Notes: a model not told the origin generated them from the sequence alone. 64,000 bases of DNA from Malurus cyaneus samueli (GCA_009741485.1 VKON01000201.1:130891-194890), one strand, 5' to 3'; positions 23,845 to 38,587 are shown, counted from the first letter of the stretch. Made by a program: numbers and translations.

Positions 23845-26800
23845 GAGTTCTTTTTGCATTTTGAACAAAGATATATATGCTCTTTTTTCTCTCTTCCTGA
23901 CGGCTAGCTATTAGTTGGATATTACTATGGAAAAATAATGTTTCGATAAACCGAAGAAACAAACTTCAGATTTTGGTATCTGTTAACGTAGATATTTGAC
24001 ACTTAAAATAAAAGGAGGTCTGTTTATGTATTTAATGCAATTTTGAATTGATCTTGGTGTCCTCTTTTACTTTATGGCTTTAGGAATTGTGCATCTCTTG
24101 TGTTTGAGACTAGAAGATTTGACTAGGATTTTTTTGTTCATTCTGTTTTGTTTGGTTGGTTTTTCATTCATTTTATTTTTTGTTTGGTTTGCAGTTTGTC
24201 ACTTAGACGCAACCAGCCAGTACATAATACATGTTTCTCTTTAATGAGTTTCTGTCTAATGATGTAGCAGTAGTTTGGAGTTCGGAGCTTCTTTTTTGGG
24301 TTTATTAATGGATTTGATTTGTTTTTCCTTCCACCATTTTTTGCTGTAATTTCATTCACATTCACGTTCATTACAGGAACAGGGTTTCTGTTTGTTTTTC
24401 CACTATAATTCCTGTTAAGTCACATATAAGGGTGCATGCTTGGGTGCTTGAGATCTTCCATTACAATGGTGTCATTAGTCATTTTCCATTCTGAGCAGAA
24501 AATAAGTGGCATTACAGGAGGACTGAGGGGAAGGATGAAAGAGTATTTAATAAAGAGCTGTTTTCTTCTATATGTATATAAGACACTACAAGGATGTCAC
24601 AGAATTAGAGAGAGTTTCAAAAGATCTTTGAAGATGAAAAAAGAAGATGATTATCTAGAGATGGCTGAAATTTATGGAAAAAAAGTTAAAAAGAACAGAA
24701 GGAGTTGGGAACTATTACTACCAACAGAACAATAGAGATTTTATCTGAGTATATTATATATTTAAGAAATTAAGTCATTTCAATGCTGAAAAGAGTAGTC
24801 TTGCTCTTCTGGTGCTTCCTCCTAAGAAAGATTGAGTTGTTGATGTTGATGAGTTAACTTCTAGCAAAAAAGTGTCCACCATTAGAGGATGGAATCTGTG
24901 GATCACAAAGTCCATTATCAGTAGAGAAGCTGAGATAAATGTCCTGCAGGGCATTAGCCTGAGTGTATTTTGCTATATTCAGCTAGCATAATGCAACTGG
25001 ACCTAAATTTGGTGAGTTACAGAAATTTTCTCTGTTTACAGAATTTACAGCTGTGAGAAGGACGTTAGCACATGAGATTTTGTGCAGTCTTCGATATTTT
25101 CCACAGGTTTTTAGAAGAATTACATTAGCTGAAATAGTAAATTTTTTGACTTTGTTTGAACGGGAAATGAATTTCAAGTCCTTTGCACTAGGATGGTGGT
25201 TTAGATTTTGTTGCCCTCCCGCACTACCTCTTTGCTTGCCCTGTAGGTGGTCGTGTACAATTATGTGTGTGTTTTGTGTGCATGGTGGGGTTATATGCTT
25301 AACTTCAACCGTGGTTGGATGTGGGGACGTGGAGCTGAGACCACCTTGTCTTTCTCCGTCTGCATGATCTGGTCAGATTTTCTCCCAGCACAAAGTCACG
25401 GTTTGGCATGTATCTTTAAAGCATGACTCTGTCTTGCACAATTAGTTAATTATAATGAGGCAATGGCTCAGTTTCTGGAATCAGTAAGTTTACCTAATGC
25501 GCCTTATTCTTTGAGAGAGATACAGAATGACATCTGAATTGAAGTGGGCAAGAAGCCTCTGTTTTTGCATTTCAGTCAGTAGGAGTAAATATGTGCCCTA
25601 ATCTTGCTAGGATTTGCTTACAGAAAAGTACCCAATATTTTTGTTCTGTCAAAATGTAATGACTGTAGATAGCATCACGTGTCATTTTTGCTAAGACTTG
25701 ATAATTTAATCTGGAGTGTTAAAAATGTAGAAAATTCCATAAGCAACTATGCAACAGCATGTCTTTGTCTTTGTTTTTATTCTTCTCGCTTTTCCAAAAG
25801 ATTTATGTTCAAGCTGTCCCTAGTACACTAGGATCAGATTTTTCACTCTGTAGTTTATGAATCAAGAAAATCTGCATATGGTAACAGGTTTTTTTTTTTA
25901 CATTTTTTCTTGTCTGGAACTGTGTGCACGTTTGTCTAAATCTGTCTAATAAAATAAACTAACAGCAGAGAAACTGGTAGATTAAAAGAATTGCTAATTC
26001 CGGAATGGACTTCAAATTTAAGGCTTTTTTATAGATTACTTCCATTCCATATTGATTGATAACTGGTGTATTGATTTGCAAAATTATATTTTCCTGTTCT
26101 AAAAAGAATGCCTTCTGGTGTTGGGCATGTATTGTTCAGTTCCCTGTGAATATAATCGTTTTGCATTGACAGTTAGCTTAGATGATCTTAAGGGGAAAAA
26201 ATAAAATATACAATAAAACCAATAATGTGCTGAGAAAAATGTTTTAGCATTCTCTAGAGCTTGTGCTCTTCTGAATTGGCAGGGTTGTGTCTGCCATGTT
26301 TATGTACAATACTTAATACTGGAGAATTTTTTAAAAAACAAGAGAATCCCTTGGCAGCATTCAGTGTGTTCCAGAGGGGGAAATAGGATTTCACTGATAC
26401 TTTATTTCTTAAGAGAAAATTCCATTTTGTACTTCTTTTATTTGTACATACCAACATCTACAAATAGTATGTGTTCAATTTGTGAGTTTGTGTTCAATTT
26501 TTCAATCCCCTATTAAATACCATCTAAGCTGTAGTATTATTGTGTTTTTTCTCTGAATAAAGGTCAAAAATTTGAAGCCATACAATTGATTTGCTTTTTT
26601 GCTTTCAATCTTTTGACTGTTTAACCTGTGAATGGCAGCAGAGTTTTGCATCTGATTTCCAGTTTTCTGAATGTAGATTTGTAAGTCTTTTATGGCAGGA
26701 TTGAGTAGAGTCAGAAGGGAGCTTTAAGTCTAGAACTAAGCCAGTCCATCTGGGTTTCTACGGGAATGAATGTCTTGGACCTTTCTGCAAGGTTTTCATG

Positions 26801-29800
26801 TCTCCCATTACTTGCTGAGACATTCTAGAAGGTTCTTCTTGTTTCAGAGTTGAGTGGTAGAGCTAGGCTGATGAATGTTGTTACTTGATCTGTAAGGAGT
26901 CTCTTACCAACTTACAATTGTCCTTACAATACACCTGAAAGAAGCTTTAGTGCTTGTGAAACAACAGTGGATCAGTCACTTGTGAAAAGGGTCAGACTAC
27001 TACAAGAAAACAGAGCTGTTACAACTACTGTGCTACTTCCAGGGTGGTTTTTTCTTAATAATTTTTTTTTTGCTTTCTTTTTCTTCAAACAAAAAATTAC
27101 AATGGCTTGAAGATTGTAGTTTATTCCATGGTGCTGTCTTAGAGAAATCCCTTCAGGGAAGTCCTATGTGTATTTGAAAGGAAGAAAGGAGCAAATAGTT
27201 CAGAAAAATATTATAGAACCACAGTGTTGCCCCATTCTGGTATTTAAAGTAGTCTGTTTGGTCCATCACAAGGAATGTCACAGTACAAATTTCCTTGAGG
27301 TTTTCCTAGAGTACCTTAGAAAACGTAGATTAAATCTGAAGTACTCCACTTAGTACTATGTCATCCCTACCTTTCCTTCTTGGAAGAAGCATACCTGGAA
27401 ATGGGAATGTCTCAGGGGTTCCCTGGCTGACAGCACTGAGTTTGCCCTCATCACCAGCTCAAATAATTGCTGCTGAACACTTTTTGGATGTAGTAGCTAT
27501 TCAGTGAATGACCAGACTAGGTGGAGTGCTTTTTTTCCACATCCTCTGCCATTCAGCTGAATTTACAAAGTAATCCTGGGACTATTAATCAGTTTGTTGG
27601 AGTATGATTCAGTAGAGATTTGCAAAACTTCTAGGAATACTAGCTATTTTCTCTTCTAAACTGACTAGTTTCTTAAGGAACAGTGGTTTTACAGGGCAGA
27701 TACAAGGCTGATTCAGTTCCTTTTCTGTGAAGGTCATCTGCTATCCTCAGAGAAAAACAGAGGGAGACAAATAGCTAAGCATGTCTTCAATTCTATTAAA
27801 GACACAAAAGGCAGAAAGACACTTGGTCCCTAACTTGTGATTTCAGAAAATGTTGAAAAGAGGTCTGTCTGGTTTCATGTATGTTTGTGTCAAATAGCAA
27901 ATTATGTATCCTGGGAGATGAGAGTAAAAGAGTTGGAACATGTTTCTTTCATCCTAATGGCAATTTCTTTTGTTTAGGAAAATCTTGAGTTTGTTTTAAT
28001 GCAGTTTTTTCTTTGAAATTCATTAGGCTAAAAAAAATCATAAAGCAATTCTGTTATTGAGAGCTAATGAGTCTTTATAAATATAATCTCTTTCATTTAG
28101 CAGTAAGCAAGCTTGTATTTCATTTACCTTGTTGGTTACAGTAGCTCACCGGTAATACAAGTTGCCATGTAAAACCTACAAGTGGTAAGCATTGTATTTC
28201 TGTCTGTAAGTCAGATGAGAAGTTGTAATGGGGAAATGCTCCACCTAACAGTCAGCTCAAGGGTAAGATTTTTGAAGTGTCCCATTTAATTGTGGTATGT
28301 ACTTTCTCTGATAAACTTCATTGAGGGCAGCATGACTTTGTAAGAACTGGTGTGATGAATTGCTGCAATCAGTGGTTTGATATGGTTTAGCTTGTTTTTA
28401 CTCTTTTCTTGGTTACAAGAGGCCTTGGATGAAGCTGTGCTTTGGTTCCCAATCTGTGTAGTGAATTAGCTACTTCCTTTTGTTATGGAAGTACTAGGAA
28501 TAAAATTCAATGTGAATTTGTCTCTTATTATGAGTCTAAATTATATATAGGGTACGCATGATCCCCACATCCATGGAAAAGTACATCCTCTCCATCCTAC
28601 GTGTTTTTTATGAATGATTTTCTTGTATCGTTCTTTTTTCTTACCTTTATTTATGTGTCAGAGCCTCTAATATGTGTTCTGTACTCTTGGAAGGGCGCTT
28701 GTAATTGATGTCTTTTTGCTTAACTGTCTCAACCTGGATGGTAGGAAAACACGTAGTGCAAATAGGCTTCAGTGTCAATCTGTTTTCTGCAGTGCATCAG
28801 CAGTAGCTGCTAAAGCGCCCTGGAAAGCTGTCAGGCATTCTGTTTCGTACTGTCAGTGTCGTGATGAGGAAGAGCAATACTGGCTTTCGTTCACGTAGTG
28901 CTAAATATAGCTTCTATTAACACAGCTCTATTTTTGGTGATCATCATTTTTTGTCCTCCAAAAGCAGCACAATGATCATGAAATTCAATCAGCCCCTCTC
29001 TGATTTCTCAACAACTTGAAGAGAGTGAAAATGTTTTTCTTTACAGTGCAATGCTGAATCAGACAATTCTCTTTAGCCGAAGTACAGTGCCAAGAGTGAT
29101 AACTGATGGAGCTGTTTTGTCATCTGATACAAAACACCTGTGGAAGTACAGTATAAGTAATTAGATATTATTTAGAACTGCCTGTATTGAGAGAGGGATG
29201 AATAGGAAAATTTGAACATGGGAAGAGCGAGAAGGTGTGTTAGAATGAATTATGTCAGTTATTACTGGAAAATGCTTGTTCCATCCTCTGTTTCTATCTT
29301 CTCCTTTAAAAAATTTAATGGTAATTTCATAGAAAGTATTCTAGTCAGTTAAAGCTGCTTGACAATAAATTTGAGATGACTCAGCTCATAGTCATGATGT
29401 TTCGGGAAAAGTTCTTGTGTGGTGGGCATATGGCAAGGAAATGATGATCACCTTTCATCTATCAGTTATGCTAAAAACATGTGCAAGTAAACAGCATTAG
29501 GGTTTTTTGGGTTTTTTTTTGTACCACTTCATTTCTGCTTCTGTGCTCTTCCCCTGCACAGCCATTCCCCTTCACTTGTGTAAAATTAACCTCTGTGTGG
29601 AGCTTTCTCCTTGTTTAACTGCTTTTAAAAGGACCATGGAACCAGAGCGAGGAATAAAGGAGTTGGGGTCTCTGAGCCACTCTTGATAGTGACACTGATG
29701 CTTGTTGCTTCAAAATTGCTTCTTTCTACTTGTTTCCGATAGTTTGCCATTCTTCGTCAGGTTGCTTGTAGGAAACAAAAGCTATGTGTCACATCGTGGG

Positions 29801-30104
29801 CTTTTGTTGATGTATTTTGTACAGTTACAGTGCTAATAAATAGAGTCTTTATCCATGATTGAAACCCCGTGCAACTAGAATGCAACTGTGCAGCTTAGCC
29901 TCATGGCAGCCTGACATAGCTAGTCTTGTGGTGCTTGGGGTGTTTGTGTGCATGGTGCTGTGCTGTTGTTGCACAAAAATCTTCCACTCCTGTTGCTTCA
30001 GGTTGCTTATATAGTGGAGGCAAGCAGTGCATGCAGCCATAAGCTGGGAGTTCAACTTTTAGGTCTGCTATGATGGCTCTCTAAAAATATCTGAAAACAG
30101 GCTG

Positions 30105-30170
30105 TAGTCAGGTGGGGGTCAGGCTTTTCTCCCAAGTAACAAGTGATAGGACAAGAGGAAATGATCTAAT
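30105..30170 (+). mobile_element. Short CR1 LINE fragment, + strand
   Basis: The stretch caggtgggggtcaggcttt, followed by 'ctcccaagtaacaagtgata' and 'ggacaagaggaaatgat', matches the internal 3' region of avian CR1. Only about 65 bases are recognisable. Confidence 0.65.
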
Positions 30171-33100
30171 GAAATGTGTGGTTAATTACTATATCAAGTG
30201 GTAGATATGGGATCTTTATCTATGATACACCACACCATTTTTTCCTTGAAGGCTTTAGCTAGAAACAGCCTTTATACAATGTATTCCTGCTCCGTGTTTT
30301 CCTCACAAACCATATGATACAGAGTGAATCATTGCATAGCCATAAAAAGGTGACTGTAAAAATGTGCTAGCAAATGAACCTAGAGGTGCATACTAGGTTG
30401 ACTTGACTAGCTGTTAGAGTAATCCAGCTATGAGGAGAGAAAATTGACATTGAGTTTTCAAGCCTAATTTTCAGAAGAACACATATATATAAAATCAATA
30501 CTGTTTATTTTTAGAGTATTTTAACAAACTGTTGACTGACCGTTTGCAATCTTGATGATTGGATACAAAGTACACTTTAGACCATGGAGTTTCAGTGGTG
30601 AAGTTTCTTTCGCCTGCATATAGTATATACTTCCGCTCTAGTATTTCTGGCAAGTATTTCTAGTTCATCATCCCAGAGCAATTCCAGCTTTCTTTTTCTT
30701 ACCTTAAAACATCCATTTGCTGTGGCATCAGTGAGTCCTTCATTCAGAAGGCAAGAATACTGACCCTCATTTCTCACATTGCTGTGGCTGCCACCCTCTA
30801 AAGCAGGCATTTTGCCAACAACTACTGGCATGTCTATGGATTGCCATACCATATTGCATCTTGATGCAAAGACAGATGTCCCTAACGTTACAAAAAATTT
30901 TGCTGAGTAGATAATTTTAAAAGCAGTCTGAAAGCCAGGTTTATCATCTGGATATTTGTGACAGTAAGTTTTTGCTTAAAAACTAGAAGAAATAGTTCTG
31001 TTTATGATGCAGTTTATAAAATACAGCAGCTTTACAGGGTCTACCAAAACTCTACCGAAAGTGTTCTGATAATATTGGTGTTTTGCCTTCCTGCTAAAGT
31101 CTACTTCAAAAGTTAGAAGTCTACTTCTGAAAAATAAAGGAAGACAGACATCCAAAATTGAAGCATTTGAGTCACTGAAGCTGTCACCTTTGATAAGGGC
31201 AAATAGCCATGTTTGGAAAAGAGCTACACATCACCAGACCTACAGCCCAATCATGTGGAAGGGTTTGAAGGTACTCCCTGAGTGAAAAAAAAGGGAAGGG
31301 AAGCACAGAATGTGATTTGAACCTGAGAAAAAGACAAATCGCTTCCTGCTGATGTGGGGCTTCTGCTATATTATATATTAGTTATACTCTTGTTTCTAAC
31401 ACTTAAAATGTCTTGATTGCAGCTGAAAAATGCCAGTTACAGTGTTTGATACAGAATTACTGTCCTTTTTTGTCATTTGGTCACGTGCCTTCCATCTTTG
31501 ACTTTGAACCTTGATCTTCACATCTCTGTGCCTTGTTCTTTAATACTTAGATTTCAAGCCTGTATTGCTGGAAGGCAGTTTAGATGAAAATGATGGATTT
31601 ATGGGGTGTTGGTGGAACTTAAATACCTAATTTGAAAGAGTTAGGGCAGATAAGCACTGTGCTTCAAGGTGAGTTTGGAGTACGTATTATGTTTACTGCC
31701 AAGGGATCGTACCCCAATGCTTCCATACACACTTAAGAGTATTAGAAGTAGAATTAGTGTGTAATACTAAACTCTTCCCTTTCCATTGTGGCTGGATTTT
31801 TTAGAACCCCTTTATTGTAATACTACCTTATTCTTATTTTACATTGATTTGTACTATTAATGAGTGAAATAATTTGTCTCATATTGAACTGTTGGTGTAA
31901 TCCATTGGACAAACAAGTGTTTCCCCACTAAAGTTAGTAATAGAGTTAAAAACTTGTAACTGTTCTCAACTACTAAACTAGGTACTGACTTTCCGATAGT
32001 GCGTTCAGTCTGCTAGTAGCTGACCTGCTTCTTTATCGCAAACTGGGCAAATTTTGTAGCACAAAATTTTTGTCCTGTTTTACACCAAAACATGTTTAAG
32101 AGTCTGCTTTCTTTCTGTATTTCATCAATGGCTAAGGAGGACTTATAATGTGATGATGAAACATCTGTGTGAATGATTTTTAATGCAGGCCTGAAAAAAT
32201 ACTTATATTTGGATTTTTTTTTTGCTTGATACTGGCTTTTTTTTTCACTTTAGTCTTAGATTTCTTCCTGATTACTTTCAACTACTGCATCTGTGAAATC
32301 AGTCGGGATTCAGTATTTGGGACTCGGAGTAATTTAGTTATGAGTCAAAAATGTGTCTGAAACAAGAAGTAACTTAAGCTGAAAATCTGTTTAGGGGTTT
32401 CGATATCTCTTCAAATGGAACATTTTGGAAAATTCTGTACTAATCTTTGTTTTCTTGCAGAAATGCATGCTCTTGTCCCAGAAAGAAGAAAATGTAGCAA
32501 AACAAAAGAATGTATTTATATTTACGAAGTAGTAGACATGTAAAAAAATCTACAAGCTAAAAAGTATTAAGTATTCTGTTCAGAAATCCTATTGAAAATA
32601 TTGTCCTCTGCTATGTTTATATAGCATGTAAATGACTTTCGTATTTTCGCTCCTTAACCCACTTCTCTTACCTCCTGAGAGCTTTCACCTTATGCTAGAA
32701 AAATCTGTCTTGATGAATGGGAAACTAGGAGTGGGGAATTTGGCAATTCTTGCTGAAGAAACAGATGATGTCATCTAGGAGGAGCTAAAATACTACTTTG
32801 ACAAGTTATTGTGTGCAAGTAGGTCAGTGGGTGTTTGGAAAAACTTCTAATAAGCATAGAAGTCTTCTAATCAACTGTTCTTACATTATCAAAAAAATGG
32901 TTGGTATGCCCCTAATAAGCATTAATATGTTAATTAAAAAATGTTTCTTTTAAAGATTTATAGAGTTTACTAATGTGTAGTTGAACTAGACAAAATGCAA
33001 GCATGTAAATGGGTTACTTCATAAATCTGATTCTGGAAGGACAGTCTCTTATCTCCAGCTTGTAGATGTTTCATGCCACTGCATTGAGGAGAATCATTAA

Positions 33101-33759
33101 AATGTGTTCTTAATGTTAGTTTCGAATGACAATTTTGTACAAATTCTTGATAGCGAAGTAGTTTTCTTAGCTTTTAACTGGACTAGTGTCAAAACAAGTT
33201 TTTCTTAATGGGAACTAGATCATTAGGAACAAGCAAAAGAGTGTATGTTATAGTGCAAATAAAAATCATTGTCACATTTTCTTACAAACATACCTGTGGG
33301 CTTATGAGTTGGTGATTATGTAGCTTCGCTCATGACCAGGTTTCCAGTGTATAAGGTCATGGGGGAGTCTTCTCACAATTGTTGCATCTGAGTTAATGAG
33401 ATTAGACTTACACTCGTGTGAACAAATCCTGTCTCTGGTGATAGCTGTATTTTTAATTATTCAATATAGTGATTGCCTTGGAGAATTTGGCATAAAAAAA
33501 TTGTGACCTTTTCTGAAAATTGACTTGCTGATATTTTGCAGACTGCTTGGATTTCCTTCTGCCTGCTGTTTAGTTTGAATAGCTGACTGTTGGTTTTACA
33601 TGCTTCCTTTCTTGGATAACTGAAAATCTTGCTCCAAAACTGCATCTTATCTATGAATAAGAAATCTTTGTGTCATGCATCATATTCTTTCGTGTGTTAA
33701 AAGGATGAATCGACGGACTTGGAGTAGCTATGATACCCTTCCATAGATGATGCTAATGT

Positions 33760-33831
33760 TGTTTTTTTGCTTTTGTTTTGTTTGTTTGTTTGTTTTTGTT
33801 TTGTTTTGTTGTTTTTTGTTTTTTTTTTTAA
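33760..33831 (+). repeat. T/G-rich (TTTG/TTTTG)n microsatellite
   Basis: About 70 bases consist of T runs broken by single G residues in three to six base steps, ending in a T run. It is probably length-polymorphic. Confidence 0.9.
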
Positions 33832-34115
33832 GAGGCTCTATTCCATTTTAATCTTGTGATCCAGATTGTGTTCTCTGTTTGACATGCCCTGAAACATGGT
33901 GGATCTCGTTGCTTCTTCTGTAGAAATGTTTTTTTATTCCCTATGTCTGTTTTGGCTAGGAAATTGTGTAGTGGCTGAGCTTTTGTTACTTCTTACAGAT
34001 TCGTTGGTCAAAAAATATGAGACACTAGGTACAATAAACACTTCTCAAAATCTGGGACCCAAGATGGGGTTTTTTGGTTTGTTTTTTTATAAATCATTGC
34101 TGCTTTTGCAAGAGC

Positions 34116-34470
34116 CATGAAATATCATATTGGAAGGGGATCTTAAGGACCATCTGATCCAGCCTTTCTATGGCCGAGCACAGACCAGTGAAGATCACCA
34201 GAACCTTGTCCAGCTGGACCTTGAAATAATCCAACATTGGGAGATCCCTGGGGTGATTATTATTTTCATCATGAAAAATGTTCCTTTGTTGTCCAGCTGG
34301 AATCTTCCCAGTAGTAATTTATACCCAGTACCCTTTGTGTTTTCCTTGTGATTCCTTGTGAAAGGGGAGTCTCCTTTGTAGCCACCGGTGATAAGATCTC
34401 CCACAAACATTCTTTTCTCGAGGCTGAGCAAGCCTGGTCCCAGGGCTGCTCCCTGGGACTATTTCAATCC
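34116..34470 (-). mobile_element. CR1 LINE 3' fragment, minus strand
   Basis: The reverse complement shows the CR1 3' end (tattggaaggggatcttaag and 'accatctgatccagcc'), followed by the internal stretch ending near 'gctgagcaagcctggtccca'. It is antisense to PAM. The 5' boundary is unclear and sequence up to about 34560 may belong to it. Confidence 0.75.
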
Positions 34471-34559
34471 CCTGCAGGTGCTCTGTTGGAGTCCCACCTG
34501 GCCCACTCAGCTCACCCACTGAGCACAGTGCCTGGTGTTCTGAGGGTTCCCCTTTGTGT

Positions 34560-37500
34560 ACTGTTCCAGCAAATACAATCTTTGAAGAAGACCTCTTCCT
34601 TTTTTTCCCTGGGATGTCAGTTTATGATTTATCTGTCTGTAGAAAGTTGTTAAATAAGTAGTTGAGTATTGTTAAGCAAACTAACAGAAAAATTGGTAAA
34701 AATATTGTAAGTATAGGTATAGGTTTCTATCTTTGCTGCTTGAATGCTATATTTGCTTAGTAACAAAGTCAGATATGTCCAGTTAAAAGAGTGGGCTGTT
34801 CTGGAGGCAGGTGGAATAGACAAATGAAAGTACATTTCAAAAATTCACTGCAGCCTGTAAGCTACCTAATTTAGGTTGCTTTTATCTCTGTTCCATCAAA
34901 TGTAATCTCTAAACAGAATGGTATTAGGGGAAAAGTGATAGGGTTATTGATCTGGCTTGTAGTTAAAATTCTCTTTGAAAGGTTTTTTCCTGTGATGTTC
35001 AGTTTGTTGCTGTTGTCTGTGAAACTGTCCGATGCCCTCCTCCAATAGTCAGTCGATTCCCAATACATTTTGTGTTTCCTAGTCCTTCCTGTCTCACTTT
35101 GTTCTTTGATAGGTGTTAACAAATGCTTCCTAGAAAAGTCTGCTGGCAGGCTGGCATGCCCAAGGTGATTAACGACAGACAAATCACCAAGGAAAACAGC
35201 CTATTCAGTTGCTGCATTTTCAGTTAATCAAAATAGTCACCTGACAGATGGAATAGCACAGGAAAGAGATCGTATTTGTCTTATTGCTTATGCCCTACAT
35301 GCAGACTCTACAGTGGTGTTGCACATGAGTTACCCATGCCCCCCCATCCCATACAAAAATGGTAAATACACAGGTAGATATTTAAATGCCAGGTTTAATA
35401 ATTTCTAATTTGGAAAATAAAAAATACCTAATAATTATTTTATGTATTTTGCATTGTGGTTCAGAATGCTGAGTCAAAGCAGTGAGTCCTTTACCAGCTG
35501 GGATTGAACTACAACAAAATTGAAGATACTTCATTACAGCTCTTGAATTACCTTCCATTTCCTTCCCTGTGGCGGAATTCGAGAGTCCAGAGATCAATAG
35601 GATTCACAGTACCCAAGTGAGGAGAAGTAAAATTTTTTTTTCTGTTTCCTGGTGGAGGTTTACAGTACATCTCTAATTTCTTTTTCATTTTCGGTGAGCA
35701 GTGATTATACTTTGAAAGTTAAAAAGTACAGATTGGGTTCTAGCATATTCTACTTTCTCTTGCCAGGTATCTTCAGATCTCAGTAAAGCAACCTTTGTAA
35801 TAAAATGCAGAGCTTAAATTTTTTGCTTCTTGATTTACAGGCTTAGAAATCATTGAGCCAGACTTCTTAGGTTCTGTTCAAACTACGTATTCCAAAAATG
35901 TATTTCAGCTGAATTAATTTCAAAAAATTAGCTAAGGACAAGCTGAGTCTTAAGATACTTCCTCAACCTGAAATCATGGCCGTCATGCAGGAGTCAGAAA
36001 ACATAATGCTTGAAGATTTTTTTGGAGTGGTATAGGGACGGTGCTATTATGACTAATTGTATGCCCATGACTGTCAGAGTTTGGTGGAAAACAGCAATGA
36101 ATCAGTATCAAGCGAAGACATTCTTTCAGTACTATGATTCAGGCTTCAATTTCAAATCCAAAAAGACCCTTACCAGATGCAAATTGCAAATAAACTGTGT
36201 GTGTATGTGTAGATAGATAGATACACATATATGTTATGTCTCAGCTAAGAGACATAACAAATGTCTGCAAATCTTTCTGACCTGTTCTGGCAGCCCCATA
36301 CATGATGCATGTTTTTCATGTAGCTTTAAATTATCTTATGAACACCAAAACCGAATCAAGCTGGCATGAAATCTGATTCTACCCAGTTCTGAGGAAGTTT
36401 TCTGTACAGCAAAACATCTAAAACTTTCTTGAAACATGTTTGGATGAACTTTTGTGTGTCTGTATATAAAAACTGAATTCTAAGTATATGTGAAATCTAG
36501 TCAGTTCTTAACGCTGTTGAACAGGAATGCACAGCCCAGCTTTGTGTGTGTGTGTGATGTGCTTTTGTTATTCCCACTTGCTGCAGTTCTGTACTCTCAA
36601 AGGTGTGAGTTGTCTGTGTGCAGTTGTCTCACAACAAAATCTTGTTTCTTAGCATTCATCCATTAAGATTTGAAATTAGTCATCATTTTTATGGTTCATA
36701 ATTTAAATGAATGAACGTATGTCAACAGATTTGTCTTGAAATTATTTTAGCTGTTAGGGAACTAGTACAGTTTTAAGTAATTTCTTTATAGAGTACTTTC
36801 TTACAGAAAATTTACACAGTTTTTCCATTGAATAGGTATCAGATCTTTAAAAGACAAAGTATATCTTTCATTTTTGATATCTGTAAATACCCCCTCTTGT
36901 AGCATAAAGGATTTGCTTCAGTAGTAGCCTCTCTCCTTTTGTGTTCAAAGGGATCTGATTTCTCTTCATTCAAGGATGCTTCTGCTTTTAAACTGCTATG
37001 AGTAATGTATTTCCTTTAGCTAAGGCAATGTTAAATTAAAGTAACTTGAAATCTTTGAAATTACTGAACCCAGTTTGGGAGAGAGAAAATGTGTATGACT
37101 CATGTCTCTGGAAGACTTAAAATGTGTGACTCATGGCTGTTGACAATTTTTTTTTTTAAATGTCAGGCAAGAATGAGTACAACTCAACGTTACTGAGAAA
37201 CAGGAGTAACTAGTAGGTCAGTAAGCTTTTAAAATTACACTTGCCTTTGATCTCACAAGTATGTAAAAACTAATTGCTTTAAAAATTGTATTGGTTTAAT
37301 AGTTTTATTATCCTGAGGGAGAAGGTACAGCAGATTTTACATACATTTTCCTGTGTCTCATACATACTTTTGACTGTACAATTAAAGAAAGTAAAATAAA
37401 TGTGAAATAAAGATGTTCTTCCTCATAAATCAAACATGTTGCATGAGACAAAATAAACAGTAGAGTTACTGCAAAGTCTTGGATTCAAAGGTTTTTCTGC

Positions 37501-38093
37501 CTCTGCAGGTTTTTAAAGAGCTGATTAAACATAATTTGATGCATCTATGCTTTGAAAACAATATTTCCATATAAATACAATATAAAACTTCTATTTTAAA
37601 TTCTAATATCCAGAAGGAATCAGCTGTCTTGCCCAACCTTGCATAGTTCCAATTTCATATATTTTTCTCCTACAAGTAGTATATTTTTCACAATAAAACC
37701 ATTTTTGGGGGATTGAGTCTAAAATGTACATGTTGGGATTGATATCCTACTATTTCTTGTGTATCATCTTTCTAGTCCTAGTGGCGTTTAGCTGAATAGC
37801 ACTTTCAAAGGAAGAATACTTGATTCACTTTCCTCTGGAATGAAAAAGCTTGAGAATCCCCCTTCATACCCCAGGAACAAGGGCAAACACTTTCCTGCAA
37901 GGAAGTCTTATCAGGAGGCTGGGCTGGAGGTTTTAGAGAGTAAGGAACATGCCCGCAGTAGTTTAGATTATTTGATTTTCCCCTTCTTGCTTATTTATTT
38001 ATTCCTTTTCCTGCTTTGATTAATTTCCCTTTCATGCTTATTTCTCTTTTCGCTTGTTTTGTGTTACAGAGATAGCAAATAAACAAAACTAGT
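34560..38093. other. AT-rich noncoding DNA
   Basis: No exon was recognised. It includes a small GT/GATA microsatellite at about 36197-36234. Nothing else stands out. Confidence 0.5.
36197..36234 (+). repeat. Compound GT/GATA microsatellite
   Basis: Short GT repeats are followed by three GATA-type units and an ATATAT stretch. Confidence 0.85.
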
Positions 38094-38587
38094 TGTGGTT
38101 TAAGGCTGGTGGACGTCTCAGCACCGTGTCGATCCTGTCTCATCAGCCCCAGTGGGTTGGGCAAGACAGTCACGAGAAAATTAGAAAAAGACAGTTTTAA
38201 TAGGGACAGCAAAAGCTGCTTGCGCAAGCAAAGCAAAATAAGGATTTAATTTCCTCCTTCCCATCAGCAGGTATTTGGTCACCTGCAAGAAGGAGAGTTC
38301 CCTCCTATGTAGTGGTTTCTTGGGAAGACAATGCCATCAAATGTCCCTACAATCTTGCTATATGTGGTGTGGGATATCCCTTTGGTCAGCTAGAGTCAGC
38401 TGTCCTGTGTCTGGGCCCATCCTTCTTGTTGGTGTGGTGGTGTGAGAAGTAAGGAGGCTCTGTGTAATACAGCTTAGCAACAGCTAAAATATCCATGTGT
38501 TTTCAATGCTGTTTTGATCACAAATCCAAAGCATAAGTCCATATAATCTACTTGCAAGAAAATGAACTCTGAGCTAAAACCAGTACA
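38094..38587 (-). mobile_element. ERVL-type LTR, antisense (about 494 bp)
   Basis: This reads as an LTR of a widespread bird ERVL-type family. On the minus strand it starts TGTACTGG at 38587 and ends AACCACA at 38094, so both ends have the TG/CA termini of an LTR. Characteristic blocks on the + strand are gtgggatatccctttggtca and, later, 'atcacaaatccaaagcataa'. The minus orientation is inferred from the family layout. I could not confirm a target-site duplication. Confidence 0.8.

Larger units (their letters stand above)
19441..34115. other. 14.7 kb of noncoding DNA with few recognisable repeats
   Basis: This is AT-rich and CpG-poor. I found only a short CR1 piece (about 30105-30170), a 12-bp tandem pair (23821-23844), a T/G-rich microsatellite (33760-33831) and scattered poly-T tracts. 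Open frames here are short and unsupported; one at 30852-30592 on the minus strand is discussed separately. This is the most repeat-poor long stretch of the window and may include conserved noncoding elements that cannot be judged from one sequence. Confidence 0.5.

Noticed and set aside
34130..34653. Overlapping frames of 66-101 codons on both strands
   Set aside because: Most of this region is an antisense CR1 LINE fragment, and the frames show no CR1 protein or host similarity.
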